DNA from: Indolivaga capnocytophagoides DSM 22835
GTDB taxonomy: Bacteria; Bacteroidota; Bacteroidia; Bacteroidales; Dysgonomonadaceae
NCBI RefSeq assembly: GCF_000426485.1
Contig: NZ_AUFL01000014.1
Location: 97,467 to 161,466, forward strand
Direction of reading: 5' to 3'
DNA length: 64,000 nt
Under the pieces are notes generated by a model, which was given only the letters and a program-made list of their open reading frames with translations, was not told where the DNA came from and searched no databases. Below are positions 43,438 to 52,821 of the stretch, one piece after another. The position numbers and the translations under genes were made by a program. Each line of letters begins with the position of its first letter. Positions within the stretch are counted from its first letter, which is position 1.

Positions 43438-44664
43438 TCATGGTGCGTACACTTTGCTCCATTCCAACCGGGAGAAATAATATCGGTAATCATTTGTTCC
43501 TTCCCATTTCTGCAAAGGAATATATACACTCAAGCCACTGTATTTTGAAGGATTAATTATAAACTTGTTATCTGTACCAACCATAAAAGAGGCAGTGGCT
43601 GCTTTGTATAGGACAGTCCGAGAGAGTTGTTCTTCAAAGGAACTGTATTCTTGAGTTGTGCTGTTTTCTTTGATAAAATTCGCAAAATCAAAAAAGATCT
43701 GTGGAATATACTTCGTATGATATGTTTGTATACTGTCAGTTGATATATTTCTTATTTCCGGCAACTTCCCCGAAAGAATTCGTTTTGTTTCGGCATACAA
43801 TCCATCCAGTTCTTTTGTATCTACTAAGGTAATGGTTGCCGATCGAAGGATTTCATATTTCATTTCATTATAGTGCCTGTAAAAAATTGTACAGGCTTCA
43901 GTCAATTCTTTTTCACCACCAAACATCAATGGCAGAATTTTGTCATAGGGAGCACCCGAGGCATCATAAGCGGCTGCAAATAAAACTTCAGTCGGTGAAG
44001 CCACAAGGTATCTCGACTTGTTACGAAATTCATACAGGCCTTCTATCGTCCCCATTAGGCAAACATCAAACCATATATATTCGGTTGCTCCATCTGGTAA
44101 AGCTTTTGCAATGGCATCTACTTCCATATAAGAAATAGAACTATCCTCTATATTGGGATTCTCATCAATGGCTACATATTTCAATCTGATGCTTTCATCC
44201 GTTTGTTCTTCTATGTAGGTAGCAGGATACCATCCCATCGAATGAGACCAAATTACTAGTCCGAATCTTTCTGAAGGAATTAATTGCTTTGTTTCCTGAA
44301 TAACACGTACTAATGTTTCTACATCTGCAGAATTCTCCTCTTCATAGCTTTTCAGGACTGTTTCTGTTCCATCCCGGTTGACTTTGAATAGTTGCGGAGA
44401 AGCGTCTTTCCTGTCCAAATACACAACTGCTGTCCCAGCGCTTTTTTTAGCACCTTCTTTTATCTTGCTAATCGTATAATCCACATCATTGTCTAATGAA
44501 TTATCAGCTGCCAGATAGATTAAAGTAGTGTATGAAACCGGATCAAGAGAGATAAGTTTATCATCATCTGAAGAACATCCTGTCAGAAATAATACTCCAG
44601 ATAGAAATATTATAAATTTTCGGACTCTGTGCTTAGAATGAATGTATAAAAGATCATTATGCAT
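43438..44664 (-). CDS. Clostripain-like (C11) cysteine protease lipoprotein
   Basis: 408-residue lipoprotein with lipobox FLTG-C (Cys30) followed by SSDDD, suggesting surface display. Catalytic elements of the clostripain/C11 clan are visible: LIYLAADNSLDNDVDYTISKIKEG, the His in LVIWSHSMGWYP (His141) and the Cys in YIWFDVCLMGTIEGLYEF (Cys201). C11 proteases cut after Arg or Lys and often self-process. Downstream of two lipoprotein genes and a TonB receptor on the same strand, hence perhaps a surface protease of that uptake system. Confidence 0.88.
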   Translation of the reverse strand: MHNDLLYIHSKHRVRKFIIFLSGVLFLTGCSSDDDKLISLDPVSYTTLIYLAADNSLDNDVDYTISKIKEGAKKSAGTAVVYLDRKDASPQLFKVNRDGTETVLKSYEEENSADVETLVRVIQETKQLIPSERFGLVIWSHSMGWYPATYIEEQTDESIRLKYVAIDENPNIEDSSISYMEVDAIAKALPDGATEYIWFDVCLMGTIEGLYEFRNKSRYLVASPTEVLFAAAYDASGAPYDKILPLMFGGEKELTEACTIFYRHYNEMKYEILRSATITLVDTKELDGLYAETKRILSGKLPEIRNISTDSIQTYHTKYIPQIFFDFANFIKENSTTQEYSSFEEQLSRTVLYKAATASFMVGTDNKFIINPSKYSGLSVYIPLQKWEGTNDYRYYFSRLEWSKVYAP

Positions 44665-44684
44665 ATGAAATTATATAACGAGAA

Positions 44685-45662
44685 TTACCATTTACTACTT
44701 AATGTTTCTATCGGTTTTATAACTATTCCATCCACAAGTATTTGACATGTTACTTTTTTATAATTATTATTTTTAATTAAATCAATCACAGCATCATAGT
44801 TGGTTTCTCCATTCACCAAGATATTTCCTGTTGCAAGATCCGTTATAATCTGACATAATCCATTCAATTGTCCCCCGGCATTTGTTACTATATCCCAGTC
44901 TATAGTTAAATATGGGGAGAGTTCGCCTACATTCATTTCGATAGAACCTATAGGTGTTAAATTTGTATATTCTAGTATTTCTAGTTTAATTTTCTCAACT
45001 CCTGGAAAAACATTTGGTGTATAGAAAAAGCGAACTTTAGTATATTGTTCAGACAGAGGATCTGGTACAGTATCTGCAGGAACATCCAAAAATAACGTTT
45101 CGGAAAGTTGTAAAAGATTTATTTTACTTTCTCCTGTCTCTAAAATAGATAATGATTGAGTAAAAATGGGTTCTGTTGTATTTTGTTCATATATTTTCAA
45201 AGTGCCATCCAAACCATTCACTTTTTTATAATAATTCAGACCTTTGGTTAATTCTTGTCCGTTTAAAGTTGCCTTGTATTTGTCAGAAATGAATTGGATA
45301 TTATTTTGAAAAGTAACAAAATCCTCTTCTCTATAAAGTTCAATGTTTTGTCCTGATAACTTAATCAAACGGATTTTTTCGCCAGCTTGACTAATATTAT
45401 AATCATTGATAGTCAATTCAGCGATATTATTACCTTTCGGAAATATCTTTAATTCTCCTTTCTCGATATTCCTGGAAAACTTGGTATTAGAAATATCCTG
45501 TCCGTTAAATTCTGCGATATAGGTAGATCCTAATGGATAAACAATATCTAAGCTTAATTCATAAAATCCTGCTATATCGTCATTAAGTTCATCATTTTTA
45601 TCACATCCAACAAAAAGTGTCGATATGAAAGTAAGTAACACAAAAAAAGGTATTCTATTCAT
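44685..45662 (-). CDS. Lipoprotein of unknown function
   Basis: 325-residue lipoprotein with lipobox LFVG-C followed by DKNDELNDD. The rest looks like repeated beta-sandwich modules: YELSLDIVYPLGSTYIAEFNGQ and a second unit with FISDKYKATLNGQELTKGLNYY repeat the idea of a short Y/F-A-x-L/F-N-G-Q motif. I recognise no family. It sits 20 bases upstream of the clostripain-like gene, in the same unit as the beta-helix lipoprotein. Confidence 0.75.
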   Translation of the reverse strand: MNRIPFFVLLTFISTLFVGCDKNDELNDDIAGFYELSLDIVYPLGSTYIAEFNGQDISNTKFSRNIEKGELKIFPKGNNIAELTINDYNISQAGEKIRLIKLSGQNIELYREEDFVTFQNNIQFISDKYKATLNGQELTKGLNYYKKVNGLDGTLKIYEQNTTEPIFTQSLSILETGESKINLLQLSETLFLDVPADTVPDPLSEQYTKVRFFYTPNVFPGVEKIKLEILEYTNLTPIGSIEMNVGELSPYLTIDWDIVTNAGGQLNGLCQIITDLATGNILVNGETNYDAVIDLIKNNNYKKVTCQILVDGIVIKPIETLSSKW

Positions 45663-45753
45663 TATTATTGTAATAACAATAGCTGGATGGTTGTAGCATA
45701 AATACTCACCGTCCAGCTACTTTGGTTTATAAATACTTAATAGACATTCGATT

Positions 45754-47067
45754 TTATTTAATCCAGCTGTCTTGTAACCAGCTCGCTACACGTGCATTTT
45801 TGTCAATGGCTCCTTTATACTGCGTATTAGTAAACCACGAGTCTGTATGAGTGTAGTAACTTCCGTCTATTGCTGCCCCTCCGGTAGGTCTCAATGCATT
45901 AGAGTTATAATAATCGCCAAATGGGGTATCAAGTATCAGATTATTCCAAGCTCTAGCAAGATTACTTACATCAGGTGTAAATGCATTAAATTCTTGATTT
46001 GCAACTGCAGATGAAACTACATTGTTCAATAATATGAACGAATTAGTTGTTTCTTTAAGTATGCCTGAAGGAAATCCATAAAGTATACTATTAACTAATG
46101 TAAATTGTGTATTTCTACGGAAATTGGCTGCAGATTTCAAAGAAACACCTGCATTAGTTTTGCCTGTTTCTGTTCCTACAATAGTTAAGTTACTTAGTAC
46201 AGGACGAGTAAAAGGTTCGGCTCCTGATGAACTTCCATCATTGTCACACTCAATGCCATTAGGATCACTTGAATAGCTTAATGAAGGGTCAATCGTTGAA
46301 ACTGCAAACTGGATGCGTCCCCGGTAACCAAAGTCGAAGTCAAAAGCGTCATCATCTGTTGCTGTAGAAACCAAATACTTAGCATCTACGGTTCCTCCGA
46401 AGAACTCAAATGCATCATCAGCTCCCTGATATGCCTGTAAATGGTCTAATGTAGTTCCGCTGCCAACACCGCCAAAAGTAAATGCGTTTAATTCATTCGC
46501 TTCTGAGATTTTTGCTCCAGCATATTCGACACGTACATAACGTAGTGTTCCCGAATTATCATTGGCAGTACCTAGTCCGGCTCCGCCACCTCCATAATAC
46601 ACATCAACTCCTGATGGAACCACTGTTGGGTTAATACCTTCTATTAACTGGTCAGTTCTGTTAAGAGGAGCTTTACCGAGAAGAACAAGTCCACCCCAAC
46701 CACCTTTCAGCCCGTTCTGTGCTGTCAGGATTACTGGATTTGTAACAGTGCCTATAGCACTAATTTTTGCCCCACGTGTTACAATTAAAGCAGAGGCTAA
46801 TTCCGGATTAGAATTGTATACTCCTTTTACGGTTGTTCCGGCTTGAATAGTTAATGTGGCAGGAGCCTTTACATAGACTTTACCATTTAGGATATACTCA
46901 TTAGTATTACTCCATGTAACATCCGAAGTGATAATGGTGTTGTGTGGTATAGTTACTGTTGCTTTTGTTGCTATATTTGCAGGGCCTTCGTCCGAGAATT
47001 CGTTAGAACATCCTGTAAACAAAATAGAGACTGCTGTTGCGGTCAAGAAAAAAATAAGCTTTTTCAT
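45754..47067 (-). CDS. Beta-helix cell-surface lipoprotein
   Basis: 437 residues, lipobox LFTG-C followed by SNEFSDEGP. A right-handed beta-helix pattern is indicated by ILNGKVYVKAPATLTIQAGTTVKG, GWGGLVLLGKAPLN, LRYVRVEYAGAKI, TLDHLQAYQGADDAFEFFGG and DDAFDFDFGYRGRIQFAV. Proteins of this kind are frequently encoded next to TonB receptors in Bacteroidetes and occasionally misnamed transporters; their ligand is unknown. Downstream of the STN-containing receptor after 334 bases. Confidence 0.8.
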   Translation of the reverse strand: MKKLIFFLTATAVSILFTGCSNEFSDEGPANIATKATVTIPHNTIITSDVTWSNTNEYILNGKVYVKAPATLTIQAGTTVKGVYNSNPELASALIVTRGAKISAIGTVTNPVILTAQNGLKGGWGGLVLLGKAPLNRTDQLIEGINPTVVPSGVDVYYGGGGAGLGTANDNSGTLRYVRVEYAGAKISEANELNAFTFGGVGSGTTLDHLQAYQGADDAFEFFGGTVDAKYLVSTATDDDAFDFDFGYRGRIQFAVSTIDPSLSYSSDPNGIECDNDGSSSGAEPFTRPVLSNLTIVGTETGKTNAGVSLKSAANFRRNTQFTLVNSILYGFPSGILKETTNSFILLNNVVSSAVANQEFNAFTPDVSNLARAWNNLILDTPFGDYYNSNALRPTGGAAIDGSYYTHTDSWFTNTQYKGAIDKNARVASWLQDSWIK

Positions 47068-47401
47068 TTTTTTTTACTTTTAAGTGTTTCTTAATTTCCC
47101 CTTTTAATTAACTTCTTCGGTTTTTACTCCCAGCTGAGAGAAGCGGATGTGTTTTCATTTCCGGTGCAAAATGTCCGTAAAACGACCTTCCAGAAAACAT
47201 TGTTTTGTTGCTTTGCGGAAAACGATGAACATGCCTTATTATGTATTGGTTTTTCCTTTAAGGGTAAAAAACCTCTTATATCTGTCATTGTATATTCCAA
47301 GTTTCGGCAATCCTCAAAACAATAATCGATTCTCTCTACATACTTGATAAGTACTTATCTATTCTTATATTGGTGACGTCTCACCAGATGGTCATTCTTT
47401 T
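47068..47401. other. Intergenic region between TonB receptor and beta-helix lipoprotein
   Basis: 334 bases without a convincing gene. It has a 14-base perfect palindrome GATAAGTACTTATC (47345-47358) and a small stem TGGTGA/TCACCA (47371-47386) close to the receptor stop codon. The length suggests that the lipoprotein genes may have their own promoter. Confidence 0.5.
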
Positions 47402-50400
47402 CTAAAATTTATAACTTGCATTTATTGATATATTTATGCCTTTTTTTATTCGGTTCATAACATAATCCCCTTTATTATAATTCATATCTTTTGTTAGATC
47501 GAGATAGGTGGTTCCCGGCTTTCCCGTTTCAGGATTAGGATTTTCTGTAGTATAGTCTACTACACGTGTATTTCGATACACTATAATATCTTGGTTAAAA
47601 ATGTCTGAGATATTAAACTTTAATTCTAAGCGTTGATCTTTCATCAAACGAGCCGAAAGTTGCAAGTCTAATACATCCCGTGAATTTTCATACTGATCGT
47701 ATTTGGTCTCTTCTCCGGCATAGACCAATTTGCGTCCATTGCGATTATAGTTGGCAGCAGCACCTATTATACTTCCCTCATAGGCAATTCCCAAATTGAA
47801 GGTATAGGGGCTTAATCCCTGTAAGGGCCGGTTACGGTCGAAGTCGGGATTAGAATCTTCTATGTTCGGATTTAATAGTTTTTCCTGATTGTATTTCACA
47901 TTAGCTTTCATCCAGGTATAGTTTCCCGTGAAATAGAGGTCATGCAATAGCGGAGAAATAAAGACTAATTCTTTTCGCCAGTTAAACTCAAAGCCTCTGG
48001 CAGTAGAGTTATCAAGGTTCATACTATACATTTCGAAATTCTGCATATCGCTTAACATTCGCATTACCATCTCCACCGGCTTGATAAATTTTTTCTGGAA
48101 ATAGCTGACCGAGATTACCTCTCCCGAACGTGGATACCATTCTACTCGTATATCATAATTATTAATACGACTTTGTTCGAGATTCGATCCATTTATTACC
48201 CATACACGGTCGTCTACATTATAATAGCTTGATTGAGATAGCTCTCTAAAATCCGGTCGGGCAAGTGTTTTACTGTATGAGAATCTGGCGTTTAATTCGG
48301 GAGTAATGCTATAGATAAGAGTTGCTGCCGGTAGCCAATCCGTCTTCTTTATCGTGGTTGTGCTATCTATAATACCACCACCAATTGTTTTTTCCAGCAT
48401 TTCAGTCGTTACTTCCATATTGTTTCTTTCCATACGTACACCACCTATCAACCGTATTTTTTTTAAGAGGCTAAAATCTCCCATCAAATAACCCGAATGA
48501 ATGTCCTGTTTGCCTTCGTAATAATCAGCTTTGGTTCCTTGCATTCCAGAAAGTTCATAGATTAAAGGATTACCTCCAAAATGCTCAGATGCATAAAATT
48601 CTTCTATTGGCAAAGAATTTATAGAGTTATCTATTTTTCCTTTCATTGCTTTTAAGTATTGTTGTTCAAAATCAGCTCTGCGAAATGCACCTGAATATCC
48701 AGTCTTAATACTCTGGCGGTTACCTTCTATGATAAAAGGATATTCGAGATTTGCTCCAATATTCTTTTTAGTTTCATGCAGCTTGCTGTACATGATATGC
48801 CCACTCCCTACATTAAAACTATTTCCATAGTCGGTAGCCCATCCCCAGTTAACAAAGCTTGCACCTTCCGGAGACTCTCCGACAATAGAGCCTTGAGCCA
48901 TGCGGTCGTCAGGATTTGTTCTGGTGATATTGTTATAAGAGGCATTCCATGAAGCGATCAGCTTTCCTCCGAAGAGGTCATGTTTTCCGTCTAGTTGAGT
49001 TTGCCAAAGGCTACTTACTAATGGTACACTGTATTGTTCTACAAGTTTATAGTTTTCATAATATTTGTGGATAAACCGTTGCTGGTTGTTATGATTGAAC
49101 CTATTATTGAATAAGTTTCTCCAGGTAATATTGTGCCCTGATATTCGCCATCCTGCATTTAGTACAGCTCCTATACTTGTGGTTGCTCTGTAACGATATG
49201 AACCCTTACCGGATGGACTAAAGATACTGTCGCGAGTAATCATATTCCCTTCAAGAATCTTTTCTGTATTTTCTTCATGTCGATAGGTTAGAGCTGCTAC
49301 AACACCCAAAGAGTTTTTACCCATATGGATCGGAATCCCGGCTGTGAGACTGTAGCTCTGCAAAGGCATGGCTGTATATTTACCCAAACCATAGGTGTTT
49401 TTTTGTCCCGCATTAATGATATTCTGCGCTGTAGCTGATTCATCTCCACCTGAATACCATTTACGTTTGTCGATTTCGCCAAGAAACCAGTCGGAGCCGA
49501 AACGTTTACTGCTGTAAAAATCTTTTCCTGTACTGATTGTATTCATTCCTGTTCCAATTCCTAGGTTCAGAAATTTTTCTTCGGGAACCGCCAAAGTATT
49601 TACTTCTACCAATCCTCCTGTAAATTCACCCGGCATATCTGGCGTAAAGGTTTTGCTGATAGTCACATTATCCACCAGACTGGAAGGAATAACATCAAAG
49701 GCAAAATTACGACGGTTCGGTTCGGTGCTCGGAAGCGAGGCTCCGTTGAGTTGTACATTGTTGTAACGCTCGCTCATACCACGTACTGTTACATATTTAC
49801 CGTTATCAATGGTAACTCCCGATACACGTTTCAAAACTTGTGCTACATTATTATCGCTGGTTTTCTTTATCATATCGGCACTCACTCCATCGCTTACAAC
49901 AGCTATATTCTTTTGTCTTGCGTATAAGCCGGAAGCGGACGCCTCACTATATGTTGCAGTTACTACAACCTCCCCGAGTTGGGTTGTAGCTTCCTTGAGT
50001 ACAACATCCAGCGGAGTTATTTTACTTGATGTTATCTTTACATCTTTTACGAGTAATGTTTCAAAAGACATAAACGCGATCTGTATGTCTGTGACTCCCG
50101 AAGGTATATTTGATAATTTGTATTTTCCATCGGCATCGGTAGTTGTTCCGATTGTTGTACCGGGAACGCTGACCGTAGCTCCTGTAATCGGTGATCCCTT
50201 TTCATCGAGTACTGTTCCTTGCAAGATTCCCTTTCCCCGGGGGGCAGCTGTATCGTTTACTTCTTTGGACAGTCTTTTGATTACAATAGAGTTATCGGGC
50301 ATACTCTTGAAGGTAAATCCTGTTGATGCCAGGCTTTTAGATAATAATATGTTGATATTCCGGCTTTCTGAATTTATCGCAGGCACCTGAATATTGCTGA

Positions 50401-50584
50401 ATAATTTGTCGTCATAAATAATGTTTCTACCGCTGTTTGTTGCAATCCACTCTATACGGGATTTTAATGATTCCTCAGGTAGTTGAATTACTTTATTCTG
50501 GGCATTAAGCCATGCTGGTAGTGCCATTTCTAATACGAATAGTAATATGTACCCAAAAATCTTTTCTGCTGGAAAATGTTTCAT
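47402..50584 (-). CDS. TonB-dependent receptor with STN signalling domain
   Basis: 1060-residue outer-membrane transducer. Signal peptide about 1-28 (LEMALPAWLNAQ), an STN (secretin/TonB N-terminal) domain about 32-108 (VIQLPEESLKSRIEWIATNSGRNIIYDDKLF), a carboxypeptidase-like domain about 120-205, TonB-box/plug with QLGEVVVTATYSEASASGLYARQKN and LKRVSGVTIDNGKYVTVRGM, RYNNVQLNGASLPSTEPNRR, and a barrel ending with INISINASYKF. In FecA the STN domain contacts FecR; here a full FecR gene is 180 bases upstream on the same strand, so the canonical signalling chain is complete. Substrate unknown. Confidence 0.94.
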   Translation of the reverse strand: MKHFPAEKIFGYILLFVLEMALPAWLNAQNKVIQLPEESLKSRIEWIATNSGRNIIYDDKLFSNIQVPAINSESRNINILLSKSLASTGFTFKSMPDNSIVIKRLSKEVNDTAAPRGKGILQGTVLDEKGSPITGATVSVPGTTIGTTTDADGKYKLSNIPSGVTDIQIAFMSFETLLVKDVKITSSKITPLDVVLKEATTQLGEVVVTATYSEASASGLYARQKNIAVVSDGVSADMIKKTSDNNVAQVLKRVSGVTIDNGKYVTVRGMSERYNNVQLNGASLPSTEPNRRNFAFDVIPSSLVDNVTISKTFTPDMPGEFTGGLVEVNTLAVPEEKFLNLGIGTGMNTISTGKDFYSSKRFGSDWFLGEIDKRKWYSGGDESATAQNIINAGQKNTYGLGKYTAMPLQSYSLTAGIPIHMGKNSLGVVAALTYRHEENTEKILEGNMITRDSIFSPSGKGSYRYRATTSIGAVLNAGWRISGHNITWRNLFNNRFNHNNQQRFIHKYYENYKLVEQYSVPLVSSLWQTQLDGKHDLFGGKLIASWNASYNNITRTNPDDRMAQGSIVGESPEGASFVNWGWATDYGNSFNVGSGHIMYSKLHETKKNIGANLEYPFIIEGNRQSIKTGYSGAFRRADFEQQYLKAMKGKIDNSINSLPIEEFYASEHFGGNPLIYELSGMQGTKADYYEGKQDIHSGYLMGDFSLLKKIRLIGGVRMERNNMEVTTEMLEKTIGGGIIDSTTTIKKTDWLPAATLIYSITPELNARFSYSKTLARPDFRELSQSSYYNVDDRVWVINGSNLEQSRINNYDIRVEWYPRSGEVISVSYFQKKFIKPVEMVMRMLSDMQNFEMYSMNLDNSTARGFEFNWRKELVFISPLLHDLYFTGNYTWMKANVKYNQEKLLNPNIEDSNPDFDRNRPLQGLSPYTFNLGIAYEGSIIGAAANYNRNGRKLVYAGEETKYDQYENSRDVLDLQLSARLMKDQRLELKFNISDIFNQDIIVYRNTRVVDYTTENPNPETGKPGTTYLDLTKDMNYNKGDYVMNRIKKGINISINASYKF

Positions 50585-50764
50585 CTGCTATTTTTCTTTT
50601 TTTTATAAGTTGCTTTGTATATATTGAGTATTCATCTTGTTTTAAATTCCTGAAAAAAGGACAAGGCTTGAGCTGTTCTTCTTTTCTCAGAAAAACTGTA
50701 TTTATAAAAATTTATAGACAAAAGGGGATGATGAACTACTCTATCCTTGTTGTGTTAATATGTT

Positions 50765-51814
50765 TTATTTGTAAATAATAACTTTTTGAGGGTTCTCAAA
50801 TTTATACTTCACATCATACACTTCAGAAATATTCTGTAAAACATTTTCGATCTGTGCATCTGCCGGATAAGATGCATTGAAATGGTTTTGATTCAGGATT
50901 CCTTCTAATATAACCAAATCTACGCCATAAATCTGTCTCACCCTCAGTTTTAACTCATCTACATTAGCTTGTTTAAGAACTAGTTTATTGTGCATCCAGG
51001 CGGCGGCATCCTCCCAGTTTCCCAAAGTTTCATTATATTTTCCGGTTTCTGTATTATAAGTAATTTGCTGGTTGGCAATGAGCTTACCGATTGTTTTATT
51101 ACGGCAAATCACTTCTACTTTACCCGAGCGGACTGATATTTCATTTTTCTTTATTTCTTTATAAGCTTTTATATTGAAGGAAGTGCCTTTTACTATTGTT
51201 TCTATATCTCCGGAATGAATAATAAAGGGCTTCTCAGGATTTTTTGCTACATAAAAGAAAGCTTCTCCGTCTTCAATCCATATTTCCCGTTTGTTAACAT
51301 TGAATTCTTGTTCAATATATAAGATACGACTATTACGGTTTACATGTAATATGGTTCCGTCAGGCAGTGTAACCTGTTTTAGTTCATAATTGTCTGTCTG
51401 GCAAAGCAGATCTTTTGAAGTATTGCCCGTTATGGCTTTGTCTTTATGATCAGGAAATTGATTAAGCATATATATTCCTGAAAGAATCGCTATAATCAGA
51501 ATTGCTGCTACTGCAGCATATTTACTGAAGAATATAAAGCGTACCTGCATTTTCTTCTTTTTATCCGGGTTTGGAATTCCAAGGGCAGCAAATACATTTT
51601 CTTTAACCTGTCGGCGTCCTTCTGCCAATAAGTCTTCGTTTCCGCTATAATACTCAGACGTATCCTCCGGATTCCAATCTTCTATTAACTTCTCATTATT
51701 CTTATCTAGTTTTCCCTGAGTAAAATGTTCGAATATATGTGAGGTTAGGAGTAGTTTCTTTAAATACTCCAGATGCGATTGCTTCTTTCTATTGTTTACG
51801 TTATGCATTTTCAT
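50765..51814 (-). CDS. FecR-family anti-sigma factor
   Basis: 349 residues. Cytoplasmic N-terminus about 1-95, membrane helix about 98-117 (KYAAVAAILIIAILSGIYML), FecR domain about 145-240 (LKQVTLPDGTILHVNRNSRI, IWIEDGEAFFYVAKNPEKPFIIHSG, KGTSFNIKAY) and a C-terminal DUF4974-type domain (about 270-345, VLKQANVDELKLRVRQIYGVDLVI). It relays the STN receptor's ligand signal to an ECF sigma factor, most likely the one encoded divergently from 52070. Confidence 0.94.
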   Translation of the reverse strand: MKMHNVNNRKKQSHLEYLKKLLLTSHIFEHFTQGKLDKNNEKLIEDWNPEDTSEYYSGNEDLLAEGRRQVKENVFAALGIPNPDKKKKMQVRFIFFSKYAAVAAILIIAILSGIYMLNQFPDHKDKAITGNTSKDLLCQTDNYELKQVTLPDGTILHVNRNSRILYIEQEFNVNKREIWIEDGEAFFYVAKNPEKPFIIHSGDIETIVKGTSFNIKAYKEIKKNEISVRSGKVEVICRNKTIGKLIANQQITYNTETGKYNETLGNWEDAAAWMHNKLVLKQANVDELKLRVRQIYGVDLVILEGILNQNHFNASYPADAQIENVLQNISEVYDVKYKFENPQKVIIYK

Positions 51815-52069
51815 TCATTTTGTGGAGAATATATCCTTTTGTCGGAATTTATATTGCTCTATAAAGATAAACGAGTCGAGTAAGGCTAAATCGGGCAACA
51901 AAACTGTTAAGTGATTGTTTCGAATTTGTAACAATGGATTATTTGTTTGTTTTACAGTGTTTTATAGGCGCGTGTTTTTCTGAAAAAATGTTTATTTATA
52001 ATTTTTAATTTATTAATACTGTCGTAACATATAAGAAATACATTTACTTCCGGAATATACCAAATCATT

Positions 52070-52693
52070 ATGACTATGTCTGATAAAGAATTGTTAGAGG
52101 CTATCGCTTTAAAAGATGAGCAAGCTTTTAATACTTTTTATGATAGGTATGAGAAACTGCTCTATAAATGGGCATATAACCGTACCGGGGATATTAATCT
52201 GACAAATGAGATCACACAGAATTTTTGGATTAAAGTGTGGTCGGAGCCAGCTTTAATAAAAACCGATGATAAGGATTCTGCCCGTAACTTCTTGTTGCAT
52301 CATTATACTTATAGGATGATTGACTATTTGAAGTCTTCTTATTTTAAACTGATAGGTGGAGAAACCCGTAAAGACCTAGACGAAATAGATGCAGTTATGC
52401 CTTATACACATGTGGAAGAAGAATTTAATTTCAAAGAGGTTAATAATATAATCAACAGTATACTTGAGATGTTACCAGAGATTGATCGGGAAGTAATAAC
52501 CCTTATCTGGCAAGAAGAATTGTCTATCAAAGAAATTTCCAGATATCTGAAGATAGATGAACGAACTGTCCATTATAAATCTAAAGACGGAATTTCATTT
52601 ATAAAAAAGAATATAAAAAAGCTATACAATATAAAGGAGCAACAAAATAATGAAAGTAAAGATTCAAACCTGTTTAATGAAATTTCATCCTGA
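52070..52693 (+). CDS. ECF sigma factor, divergent from fecR
   Basis: 207-residue ECF sigma factor. Region 2: FNTFYDRYEKLLYKWAYNRT, TNEITQNFWIKVWSEPALIK; region 4: LEMLPEIDREVITLIWQEELSIKEISRYLKIDERTVHYKSKDGI. The C-terminus (NIKEQQNNESKDSN) is polar. Unusually it is transcribed away from its probable FecR partner, over a 255-base divergent gap, and towards a second TonB receptor, so it could drive both sides. Met at codon 3 (MSDKELL) is an alternative start. Confidence 0.93.
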   Translation: MTMSDKELLEAIALKDEQAFNTFYDRYEKLLYKWAYNRTGDINLTNEITQNFWIKVWSEPALIKTDDKDSARNFLLHHYTYRMIDYLKSSYFKLIGGETRKDLDEIDAVMPYTHVEEEFNFKEVNNIINSILEMLPEIDREVITLIWQEELSIKEISRYLKIDERTVHYKSKDGISFIKKNIKKLYNIKEQQNNESKDSNLFNEISS

Positions 52694-52821
52694 TAATAAA
52701 ACACTCTTAATACATGTGAAAATATTAGCAGAATTGTAATAGTTGAGAGATTCCTCAGTAATTGTATTTATGTTGCTTTGACAAGTATATCAAAGACATA
52801 TAAATAAATTAAATACTTGTT

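Noticed and set aside
47345..47358. Perfect palindrome GATAAGTACTTATC
   Set aside because: A single copy with no context to support an operator; short palindromes are expected by chance at this scale.
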